NCBI GenBank assembly: GCA_023079485.1
Contig: CM041083.1
Location: forward strand, 61,075,810-61,139,809
Reading direction: 5' to 3'
DNA from: Archilochus colubris
Taxonomy: Eukaryota; Chordata; Aves; Apodiformes; Trochilidae
Length of the DNA stretch: 64,000 nt
Under the pieces are notes generated by a model. The model saw only the letters and a program-made list of their open reading frames with translations. It did no database searches and had not been told where the DNA came from. The position numbers and the translations under genes were made by a program. This document shows, piece after piece, positions 35,748-46,838 of this stretch (positions are counted from its first letter, which is position 1; each line of letters opens with the position of its first letter).

Positions 35748-36097
35748 TTATACATGGTTCAAATTGCCAACCAGCTTGAGTCCTGCTTCCTCCTCTTGAT
35801 TCAGTTTCATCTCTACCTGTGGAGAGCGTGAGTTTTCCATTGAAACAGTGGGAGTATAAATGGCAACTGTATGCACATCCTCATTTTCCTTTTGTTGGTT
35901 CAGGGGTTTAGTTTTCTGCCCTTTGGGGAATTTTGGATAAGTCATCGTCAAAACAATTTTCTGCAGGATCAAGGTCTTGCTTGAAAAAGTGTTGGCCACA
36001 ATGAATGCTTTGAAACAAAGCACAAACCCACCAGACCATAAGTAGTAGTTCAGGATGGAATCTGATGCCAGAATATTTCCATGGAAAAAGAAACTGA
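35748..36097 (-). other. Unidentified 116-codon open frame, exon-like
   Basis: The minus strand is open from an acceptor-like 'ttactgtgattcag' to a TAA at 35748-35750. The translation begins with a hydrophobic stretch containing NYYLWSGGFVLCFKAFIVAN, as in a membrane span, then turns polar with EDVHTVAIYTPTVSMENS and a Glu-rich end (VEMKLNQEEEAGL). This layout resembles the last exon of a single-pass membrane protein with a cytoplasmic tail, but I do not recognise the family. The first in-frame ATG (about 36023) lies inside the hydrophobic part, so if real it is an internal or terminal exon or a fragment of a retrocopy. Confidence 0.35.
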
Positions 36098-38489
36098 ATC
36101 ACAGTTACTCTGTGGAAATAATTTGATTTTTTTTTTCTTCACACCAGTTGGTTTTCTTCATCTCTTTTTAATTATATCGAAATTATTGATGTGAATTAAA
36201 AGACAAAGAAAATTAGAAAAACTAGGAGGGAGGAACATGCCAGTGTCTTCTAAATAGGTAAAGGGTTTTGAAGATGCTGAATAGAACAAAAAAGAGTCCT
36301 ATGTCATAAATTATGCTGATCAGTGATTTGGAACAGAGAGCATGCTCATTTCAGTGAGAGTGTGATACATGGCATGATGTTCAAGTGCCTTACGGACAGA
36401 AATTATCATCACCATTTATAATACACATGACCTTATCTGTGTAACAGTGTTCATTACTAGATAACACCTTATCTGGCCTGAAAAATTAAATTGTACAGCA
36501 ATAGCAGAACAATAGTTTCTTTGACAATAGAGCTACACAGCTGTTAAACTGAAACAAGTCTCTGCAAGGACATTTAAAGTCCTCCAAAATGCAACATATC
36601 CTGTGTTCACAAACCCACTGGTCTGTAGAGTTCACTGTATATTACTTGCATATGTGGGAAATTTATTTTTTTCCTCATTCAAATTTTTGTGGCTCTTCTT
36701 ACAAGTGGTTCCACCAGAAATCCACTCTGATTCAAAAATCCTGGAGTTTTGAGCAATACAGCTGCCTGAGGGTTCACAAACACTGACGGAAGGATGATGA
36801 ACTAATATTGGATTTGCCTATTAAAGACAAGAGCATCTGAGAAGTCACCATCTTTGGTCACTTTGGACTCTCCTGAGAGTGCCTGAGGAGGCTTTGCCAA
36901 GCTGTACCAAGTCTTTCTCCTTCTAAGCTCATAAGCCATATTCTCTTGGCTGAAGCTTTTCCAATTTGTGAATGTCTTTGGCCATATTAAGAGGAATTTG
37001 AGAAGAGCTTACAGAGAATTAAAAATCTTCAGTCAGAACCCAGCAGCTTAACTGCTAGCTATTATTTTGTGCTGGTGGTTTATCTAATGTCAATTTCAAT
37101 GATTTTCATTTCAGAAAAGTTATCTAAGTAACACAATGGGAGTAGGAATAATATGTGACAATGTTTGGAGGCTACTGGTGCAATAAACATAATTTCTGTC
37201 CAGATCATTTATCCTGCTAGAATTTTTTTACAACTATTATATTTTGTATTTTTATAAAAATAAGAAAAAGGAAAAAGGAAAAAATGGCAAAGGTGAATAT
37301 AATTATATGCTGAAAAGCCTTATCTTCCTCTATGGGTTTTAAGATTTCTTGCTACTTAATATTTCCTAAAATTTGAAATCTGCCATGGCACCACTACTAG
37401 TATTTTAGTACTCAATAATTTAGTACTCAATTTCATTTAGATCATATTATTTTGAGCTGGAGAATTACAACAGTTGAGCCTCTAAAACATGAGCAAGTTC
37501 AAGAGATTACTCCTTAGTTCCTAACTCTCTTCTTTTCAATGTACTAAGTGAGTACCAGTGTTTGTTCCTCTCCAAAGACATGTTTATTTGGGGTATTTAT
37601 TCAGTGAGCGATTTTAAAATAAATGTTACGCAAAGCAAGTTATTAAAATAAAATCATATGCCAAGGACATATATTTAAGATAAACTAATTTTCTGATACT
37701 ATGCTGTATCCCAAATTCCTTCTGGTTAAACTTATGCATGGAATTCATCAGCTGTTTGACTTTAAATTCCTCCTGTACAGTCAATGCTGACTGCAGACAG
37801 AGGTACCTGCAAAATATTGATTCAGTCCACTAAGGCCCTAAAGCTCTGCAAAGCTTTGAAGGGAACTTTTACTGATGAGAATCTTTGCTTAAATGTCTAA
37901 AATTACATGAGAATAAACAAAGACATTGTTGGTCATTTGGACTGTCTTGTCTGATGCCATGGTAAAACCATGAACCTCACCATTAACTTGATTAAACGTC
38001 AGATGCAATCCAGAGATCTAGGACCTGATCTTGTCATAGATGATGGATCAACTGTTTCCTCTGGGAGATGCAAACTCTGGAAGGAACCATTCCCTTAAAA
38101 CTTTAAAATATATGAGGTATTTATAACTGGGTTTTATTTTGACAGCCTTAATGTCCCTGCTGAGAGGATCTTCTATCAGAGGAGGCTTCTCTTTCCTTGT
38201 CCAGACAGTGGTCGAAACAGTAGATGCACAAAAAAGTTTTTAAATTTCCTAAATTTCTGTGTAAACATACAAACCCTCTATTTTTCTGAGGTTCTGTGAA
38301 AAAAATTCCCATTTTTTCCTGTTTGTTAGACTCTCCTAACATGTATTCTCCCTGTGAAACATAAAAATCTACCAAAATAATAGAATTTCATAAACAAAGA
38401 ATAAGAGTATTCAGATTAAAGGTACTCTTTCTATTGAGTAATCAGACTGGTAAAGCACTTTTGTTATTCCTCTAGGTCACATTTTTATT
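36098..38489. other. Unique AT-rich DNA, nothing recognised
   Basis: About 2.4 kb with no repeat family recognised. A small direct repeat 'tttagtactcaa' occurs twice near 37404-37431. Confidence 0.45.
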
Positions 38490-39140
38490 AAGACTCCCAC
38501 AGCTTTTAACCAGCATGAAGTTTTGACTAAAATGTGTGCTGCACAGACAAGGAGAATGGAATAACCTCTCCATCCACCTGTTTTCCAAGATCCTGTTAAT
38601 AAAATCCAGTTTGCAGCTTCTTGTACCACAGGAGGACAGTGGTCATTACTCTTCAGCTTGCTGCCCACCCAGACTCCCAAGCACTTTTTTCCATAGCACC
38701 CACTAGCTGCCCAATCTCCAGGTTGTTGTTCTACCTAGTTGGACCTTGAACCCTTGACCATTAGTCCTTCAGGCCAGCAACCCAGCAGTTTTCCATGAAT
38801 CTTATACTTCCCATATCCCAAACATATCTTTCAAACTAGCATCAGTGGAATACCATGCTGAGAATCTTCCTGAAGTCAAGGTAAACAGCATCTGCTGCTT
38901 TGTCTTTTGCCCTTAGATTGTCATCTCCTCATGGAAAACAAGTTGTTCAGTTGTGCTTTCTATAGCTAAATTCATCCCAGCTCTTCCCACCTTCTTTTCC
39001 TTCATGTGCCTGCAAGTAGTTTCCACAAGGACTCATTCCAAAGTCTTAACTGAGGTTAGATTGATTAGCTTGTAGTTCCCCAGATTCTTCTTCTTGCTTA
39101 TCATCTTGCATGTTTTCCTCCCTCAGAGTGAGAATAGATG
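38490..39140 (-). mobile_element. CR1 reverse-transcriptase relic with internal deletion
   Basis: The minus-strand translation follows CR1 ORF2 from upstream to downstream. A degraded KKEDPGNYRPVSLTSV region lies at about 39050-39130, then RHMKEKKVG. DAVYLDFRK, which corresponds to polymerase motif A, lies at about 38860-38890. After that the match jumps to the region before LGVWVGSKLK (about 38640-38680) and then to the area of [11 protein letters not shown]. Roughly 100 residues holding the FADD active-site motif are missing, so the copy suffered an internal deletion. Stops and frameshifts are frequent. Confidence 0.65.
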
Positions 39141-40082
39141 CCTCAGACTGAATTTCACACCTTCCCTTTTTTTTTCCACCCCTTAGCTTTGAAACAGACT
39201 CACTCTTCAGACAACAGACCTGTAATTTGTGGTGAGAAAAATGTTCATTCATGTGGACCTGCAACCGTGGCAGTGGATCTATGGCATCCTGATGACAGAG
39301 AAGGCTAAAGTGATAAATAGCAGAAGACTGGTTTGGGATCTGGTCTCTGCTTGTGTGCAATAGTTTTTGTGAACCCTATCACAGGCACTATTTTAGGGTC
39401 TCAGCTGGCTTCCTTATCAGTGGGGTTTTTTTTCTATTGTCACATACATGGCTTCCTGAATATGAGAAAACTTGGTTCACATATAATAAAATACACCCTT
39501 TCTGACAGGCTTAAAAGAGGGCAGCCCTAAATTTCCATTGGTGTCCATATCCATTCCAAATTCATTCTGTTGTACCCTTCAAGTTTCAAAGTATTTTGGT
39601 GAGCACAGTTGGTCCTATTAAACATGTTGGCACACACAGGTGATAATTGCATGCTATGAAATATCTTGTGACATAAGAGATCAATTAAGAAGTCTGTGTC
39701 TGCTGGAAACTCAATTAGGACTAAGCGGTTTTATCCTACTAATCTCAGAAAGGAGTTTACTTGTTCTGTCAACAGTAAGACCTGGACATACTATTTAAAT
39801 TTCTTACTTTATTAAGAAGGGGTTTAATCTTCCAGTTTCCTTACGTGTACCTTAAATATTTTGCTTTGTCACTTCCCATCTGGCCATTCATAGGGTAAAC
39901 AGTTATTCAGTTAGAGATTTAAAGATTTCCATTTCATTTAAACACTCCTAATTTCAAGCAAGTTTTTCTGCAGGAAACAGCAACAATGCAATTTATCTTC
40001 AGATGTGTCTAAAAGTGACACTTCAGATCATCTTTCAGAACTTCCAGATCCAGGCTTTTGTTAGCTGTCTGTTTGACAGTCT
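39141..40082. other. Unique DNA, nothing recognised
   Basis: No repeat or exon-like segment is recognised in this roughly 940-base stretch. A 104-codon minus frame (39046-39360) ends inside the CR1 relic. Confidence 0.4.
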
Positions 40083-40286
40083 TCATCCAACTTGTTCAAA
40101 CTTCTCTTTGAGAAGCAGCATCTCTCTTTTTACTCTGAAGAATATTTGATTCTTGAACAAGAGCTTTGGCAGTTTTTGGTTCCTAGGGTGTTTCTGTGGA
40201 AATTGCTGCTGATCTACCCCCAGCTGGTCGTGCTCCTGCAATACTTGCTGAACCTGCCAGAGTAGCATCTGCTCCTTCTTTTCCAT
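40083..40286 (-). pseudogene. Coiled-coil-like broken frame
   Basis: A 67-codon minus frame starts MEKKEQMLLWQVQQVLQEHD and ends MLLLKEKFEQVG. It is rich in Gln, Glu, Lys and Leu with a heptad-like pattern. After its stop the same frame continues with RLSNRQLTKAWIWKF before further stops. The composition suggests a relic of a coiled-coil protein, possibly a retrocopy, but the parent is not recognised. Chance is a real alternative at this length. Confidence 0.25.
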
Positions 40287-40503
40287 CTGTATACAGTGGA
40301 TATTTCACCAAGCAGTGAGAACTGTGTCTTCCTTTTGTACTATGGGGAGGCTGGTCTCCAAATGAGTCATTTAGCTGCTCTTAGTCCTCCTAAAACCTCC
40401 ACTGGGCAGATTTTCTCCTTGTCACCTGTATTTATTGAGTGAACAAATTCCTTTAATTCCTATGGGCAAGGGGTAAACTGGTGCAGAGATGGCTCTGTTA
40501 AGG

Positions 40504-41041
40504 AGTCAGGACAAACCAAAACCCAAAGAGTAGAATTGCTCTCTATATACTCTCCCTCACTCTCCCAGAGTACAATATAACAGGAATAAGGAAGAGAGAC
40601 TTCAGGACAGGAAGGTGAAGCTAGAACATGTTTAATAGAACAGGGAAGGGGTAGTAACATGTGGGATAGTAATTAAAAATATAAATATATATAAGCCCCA
40701 GTTTCGGTGGTCATTGATATAGTGTCCAGATATCCCTGCTTGCAGAGTTGACTTGGGAAAAGGGGCCAGAGCTCTTCCCAGCAGTTGATGGATCCTGCGG
40801 AGCTGTAGACAAAGAGAGGGAGCCTCTCTTCAAGATGGTCACAAAATGAGAGAAGGGAAGAAGGAATGGACTTTTCTACCCTCCTGGCTTTTATTGGTTA
40901 CGGCAGGAAATAGGAAGTAATACTGACCCCTCTTTGTTCTGACCCCTGGATCCTTTAGGGTCCTAAACAACACCCTCTCTAGGGTGTCTAGGTCTCTGTT
41001 TTAATACTAAAATATAGCCTGTGACCCCACAAACCCTGACA
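40504..41041 (-). mobile_element. LTR retroelement, solo LTR, minus strand
   Basis: Read on the minus strand it starts TGTCAGGGTTTG (at 41041) and ends near GGTTTGTCCTGACT, so the ends form a short inverted repeat, as LTRs do. In between lie a TATA-like CCAATAAAAG (near 40887-40898) and a polyadenylation-like ATTAAA (complement of 40631-40636), in the correct order and spacing for U3, R and U5. No retroviral coding sequence is adjacent. I believe it is an avian endogenous retrovirus LTR but cannot fix the class. No clear target duplication is seen, and the left boundary may be 40496. Confidence 0.7.
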
Positions 41042-43626
41042 AAAGAGCACTGAGCTTTATCAAGAAGGTATGTCAATGCAATGCCTCCTTTGTAAAAGGT
41101 CTCATTCTCTGTAGGTCAGTGCAGGGTGATGAGAAAGAAGGTCTCTTGTGTTTGACTTCCAGCCTTCCTGTGCAGATGTGTTCCAGGAAATAGTCTCTCA
41201 GATGCTATAAAAATGGGATATCACTTTCATTGTAGTCAATATATAGCTTCTTCAATATGTAGAAAACGAGTTGGGAACTCAGGAGCAAAGGTGAAGTGAA
41301 ATTTAAAAGGAAAATACATTTAAAAGTCATGTAAATGACATCACATTTTGTACTCATCACTTTCTAGGAGAAATTGCAAAGCATATTAAAAAGCCCTACA
41401 TTGTTGCTCTAAAGAAAATATATATTTCTCTGTGACAGAATTGGCAGATGTTTTCTGTCTAGTGTCAGTGAAGGTTATTGAAAAGACATTGATGCTTCAC
41501 TTACATTTTGAGACCATGAAGTGTTGAGATGCTCTTAGTCTATGTGATTCACCTTTGCAAAGAAGGGAAAGAAGAGAGAAGTGTTCCATGTCTGGCATTT
41601 TTAAAGCTCAGATTATAATTTTCTGTGGTGAAAAATCCAAACTACACATTATAGTTGGCAAAATTGATTCCTGTGACTTAGTGAGGCCAGGCAACAAAAA
41701 GAAGGACCTCTAAAAAACCATGTCTGTATGTAAAAAGTCCTAGTCAAAGCAATAGTCTGTCATTCCTCTTGCAAAAGGCACCCATGCAAAAAATTAGATA
41801 GGATTATCTGTCTTCATGATGAGAAATAAATGATGTCTCCACCTACCTACTCCTCCTGAACTACAGAATGGATCTTGTAATGACAGTGTACAACCAGACA
41901 AATGAGGTGAAAGAAAACTGACCCTTGCAATGTAATATGTGGTGATGTGAGGAGACTGAAGAACCCATTCCTGAGATCTATTCCTCCCAAGAAAGCTTTT
42001 GCATCATCAACTAGAACAGGAAGCTTTTTGAAACAAGATAGCAGTACATTCAGAAAGACACTCGGCAGCCAGAAATATTGTCTGTATTTTAGTAATATAA
42101 ACCTAGGTGGTTTTGAGGGGAGGGCTGTTGTGGTGGGTTTTTTTTATTCTTCAGCTGTTAAAACTTTCCCATAAAGATTTTCTTCGCTTATAAACAAAGG
42201 TTAAAAGGTCTATTTGGCATCTCAAGTGCCCTGAATCCTAAAATCAAATTTAGCTTGTTATATTACAAACATTTTAAAGTTATATATTGTAAACCATACA
42301 GTTTGTGATGTCAAGACAACTTTCTTCCACTCTACACCTCACACAAATCAGTTCATATAATGGAAGGAATTTATGGGACTCTGTACATAACATAATGTAA
42401 CATTTGTCACCTTTATAATAAAGTGTGCTGTGGTGCAAATCAGCATCTGGGAGTCAAACTGTTATGTATATCTGTGTAAATCCTCAACCTGGAAAGAACT
42501 GAAAAGTATTCAAGGTACTGACACACAGTCGAGGAGAGAGAACTTTAGTATTAAGTATCAATGGCAAACAGTTATTCACAATTGAGATGAATGGAAGACA
42601 ATTTCTGAAGAGGATGAAAACAGAATTTGTCTTTTCAAGGTCCTTCTATCCTACAGATCATCTGTTTTAAATACAAATAATAGATATGCAAATCATTAGT
42701 TCTCCAGACAGGATCCATACAATAACATGTGTGTAGTCTTCTCATGCTCTCCTTTGCAACTGCTAAAATGCTTTGGAAAACATGAGAGGAGAAAAAACCT
42801 AATTTGCTACTTGTTAGAAATATAAGATAAATGAGAAAGAAGCACTCCCTAGTATAGCAGGGAGTAATCTTCAGTGACTGTTAGTATCACTAATTGGCTG
42901 GAATGACCTTAGAATTTTAAAGTGAAAATATGTTAATAGTAGATGATTCACAGAATCCTAGCTAACATATACTGCAAGTTCAAAGTAGAAATAACAGAGA
43001 AATAACATTGCTATTCTAATGTAGTATTTCCAGGGCTGCCTTTAATTAGATTAATGTTGTTATTTGCTGTCTCTCCCCATTCTAGAAATCATGCAAATTA
43101 GTGCAAAACTGTTGTGTCCTATGCAAACTCATGTGCCTTAGTAAGTCACAGTCTAACTGAAGAACTTCAGTAACACTTAGGAGATTCTATGTGGGGTTTA
43201 AATTGTAACAGAACCCAAAAGAATGAGGGTTCACACAAATGTCTGTATTAAAAGAGTAGCCTAAATAAATCCTCTGGAGGCTATATGACATCTGAAAGAG
43301 CTTCTATTGTTTAGAACACAAATTATAATTTCAGCTGCGAATATGAATGTATTTAAACATTACTAAAATTTGCAGCAGATATATTTACTGATTGTAGTAA
43401 GGGTTTACCTCTTCCTTTGTGTATATAACTACAGTAGTAGCACCCAGTCATATCAGTGAAGGATCAGGGCTCTGCTCTACAAACACAAGAAAAAGGAGGC
43501 CTTTTGCTACAAAGAACTTAAAATGCATTTTTGTGATGAAGTATGTGGAATGCCACAGCAGCTAGGAAAAGATACAAGCAATAATAATGTGGGGTTTTGG
43601 TTTGTTTTTTTTTTTTAATGCATTTC
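41042..43626. other. Unique AT-rich DNA, nothing recognised
   Basis: About 2.6 kb without a recognised repeat or exon. An octamer-like ATGCAAAT-type site near 43091 sits in an AT-rich, homeodomain-motif-rich stretch (taattag, 43043-43110), which is only suggestive. Confidence 0.4.
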
Positions 43627-43657
43627 ATATATTATATTTATATATATATATATATAA
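43627..43657. repeat. TA microsatellite
   Basis: Near-pure (TA)n of about 30 bases with one interruption. Confidence 0.9.
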
Positions 43658-46600
43658 GTTTTCCACAAGAAGGACATTTGGATTTAAACACAGAAATTAC
43701 ATTAAACTCATCATTCCTAAATACAAGGTAAGAGGGAAAGCATCCTGTGTTTCCATGTCAGTATTGTCAGACTTGCTAAGGCTGCTACAGGGGCTCAGAA
43801 TGTAGTTACTGGGACTGTAATGAGGCTCTTAGCTTTGACTGCTTCATACTGATTGTAGCCTTTCACTTTGGGACAGGCCCATGCAAAGGGTATGAAACAG
43901 ACAAGTAGCAGAAAACTCTTCAGGAAGAGGTATGTCCTTGAAACTGAGATTTCATCCCCAGATAACAGAAATATTTATGCAACAATTTTATTAGTATGTA
44001 TCAGAGATGTGGATGAAGAACAGAGGCAGGAACCTCTCCCAGCACACTTCTTGCAAAAAACTATCTCCCATTTTAATTAACTGAATAAAAATGTGTTTTT
44101 TAACATTCATGAAGTGAATAAAATCTCTTCGTTTTGGTTACTGCTTTTATAGCACCACAGATTCACTGCCTTGGAAACTGTAGGACAACAGTACAGTCAA
44201 CAACAAAAGATCTTTAGGCTCAGCCAGCAGCACTAAAAAGTAGGATTCAGGTCAAAGTCACACTCCAGTGTAGCTTAGGAGAGAGGACTGTCCCCAGTGG
44301 GGCAATGATTTGTTTGAAACCAACAAAGGAGCACAGTGAAAATTTGTGAGCCATGCAGCTATGGAAAGCAATGACAGAGAAAATACTGCATCCCATATGT
44401 TTCTCCTGCCTCTTTCAGTTCCTCTGGATCTGGAAGGTAGGATCAGGTCTGTGTGTTTTTGGTATGCTTTGGGTTTCATTGTCATCCACTATTTGGATTT
44501 AACATCTTTTTTACTTTATTTGAATTGGTATCAGTAGTACCAGAGAAAGGATTATGGCCATTGCAGTTTATATAATTTATAAAAGTATTGCTTTCACGCA
44601 TTATTATTTATTCTTTGAAATGGTAGCATTCCATTTTACCATTAGAGGGCTGTATTGTTTGTCACTTTTTCATCTCTTATTATTGTGTACTTGTTTGTAT
44701 CTCTTAAAAGCTACCTGTAATAACATGACACATCCACGTGTCTTGCCTTTCATTCAGTGAGTGGTATGTATCTTGTTCACTATCAATATTAGGATTAAAA
44801 TGGAAAGAGACAAAGCAGCAAGTGTAAAATTTCTTGATTAAACTTAGAGGATATTTCTGCTACTGCTGCTGCCTTAAGAGATGATCAACCAGGTTTCTCA
44901 AGGGCAAACAGAGAGAGCAGACATTGTAGAGGGGTCTCAGAGAGAAAATCTGTCCTGGCTGAATTCAGGGAGGAAATATGAGTCTGAACTGGGCTGAGTA
45001 TTTCTCTTGCCTCTATCCTAATGCATTATAAGTCAATATAGAACAAAACTACCACTCACTGAGGAGGTTAAGATGAGGTTTACATGTAGCCACATCTATC
45101 TATAACCTCCCAGTTTAGGATTTATTACTGCTTCCTCTGATGTGCTTGGGTTACTGACTGTCAATGTCTTATACAGGCATTTTGAATGAGGAGAGGGAGG
45201 AAGAACAGGGATTGCAGCAGTTCATTCTTTCTGTCAAGAGAAAATCATACTCTCTGCTGAGGAACTCTTAGGTCCAATGAGGCCTTTAGTTAATTTTCAC
45301 AGAAAGATTGATAATTACTATAAATCAGAATTTTTTTGATGCAAACCCGAAGTGGTCTGGCTAAGTAATTCCATCAGATTTTTTTGTATGGCAGTGGTTG
45401 TACTATATTTTCTGAGCAGTAGGAATTACAAATGCTTAAACATTGTTGATTGAGTTAGGACTGTCTAGTAGATGGAAACTTTTTTTGCACAGTGAAGTTA
45501 GCAGAGGTGTTAATTAGTTAGAAATGTTATGTATAAGTATACAAATTAAGGTGAAGCAAATAGTACTTTCCAATGTTACCCAGGTGCTGTGGTACCAAAT
45601 CCAATTCTGTAATACCTGGTTCTATCAAAAGAGAAAATTATTTTATATTTGCCATTGTAGTGAAATCACTGGGCTTTGTTACCTGATTTATCTCATGGAT
45701 CCAGGTTTGAAAATGTCAAAGCATTGACTGACTATTCTTTTGAGGACTCAGTATCAAAACAGCACTGCACTGTATTTCCAGGGGACATTTTCAAAGACAC
45801 GGATGACATGCAGACATTGACTTTCATTATCTGAAGTAGAAATTGTTTCAGAGGTTAGAGACATTAGGGGCTCTGACGTTAAATATCAGGAGAAAACTCT
45901 ATCAAAATACCTTGTGAAGCAGGGCACTGACATGAAAGATTGTCATAACTCTATGAATAAAGCTGTCTTCTTAATTCAGGAAATCTTTTAAAGACATGAA
46001 TATATCTCTTGCTGTTCAGTAAGGAATTTTAGGAGAGCACAGTAGCCATCTAGAGAGGTGAAAATGTTGGGAAAACTAGAAATTCAAACCTTGATATTCC
46101 ACATAGAAATAAAATAAATACAAATTGAAAAATAAAACAACTGCTTAACATGGTTGTTTGTTTTGGATAGACAGTAGGAAATTTTGGTCCTTAAAAGTCC
46201 TGCTCTGCTGACTTAACACTCTAGTTAGGGTCCCTAACTCACCTCTCACCCTGATGCTGGGACAGGGAAAGTAACTCTGTGTAGAAATGGTCTAGTAGGC
46301 ATGTGGATCTCCACTGAAGACTTTGAAAGTGTCAGAAGAAAGGACACCAAGCTACCTATTGTTTTCTCTAATTCTTACTATTAGATATGCAATAAAAAAG
46401 GCATCTTTCAAAAAAAAAGGACACAAATTTAAAAAACCTTCCTAATGTGTACACCGCAACATGACTGCCATAAGCTGTGGTATTTATTTTTATGCACACT
46501 AGCCACAAAAAGTCATGGGGGAGGACAGCAGCCAAACAAAAAATATTGTCAAGGAAAGCCTTTTTTATTTTTTGCCCAAGGACAAATTTATTTTTTAGTT

Positions 46601-46796
46601 TGTTTTTGATTGACAGCATATCAACATATGGATTAACTCCCTCTTGTCATTATTGGCAAGAATGCTAATGTGTCCTTTTAACACTTGTTTTCTTACCACC
46701 TTACAGACTGTTTTAGATAAAATGTTCCTGAACTGTTGATGGAAAAATTCTGCCAGAATTCATGCACACAAATTAATGTTGATTAGCTTGTTGTGA
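43658..46796. other. Unique DNA, nothing recognised
   Basis: About 3.1 kb without a recognised repeat family, RNA gene or convincing exon. Confidence 0.45.
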
Positions 46797-46838
46797 CAAA
46801 AAAAAAACAAACACAAAAACCAAAAAACCACAACACTA
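46797..46838. repeat. A/C-rich low-complexity tract
   Basis: Irregular CAAA and CCAAA units, no T and almost no G. Same character as the tracts at 4081 and 28372. Confidence 0.75.
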
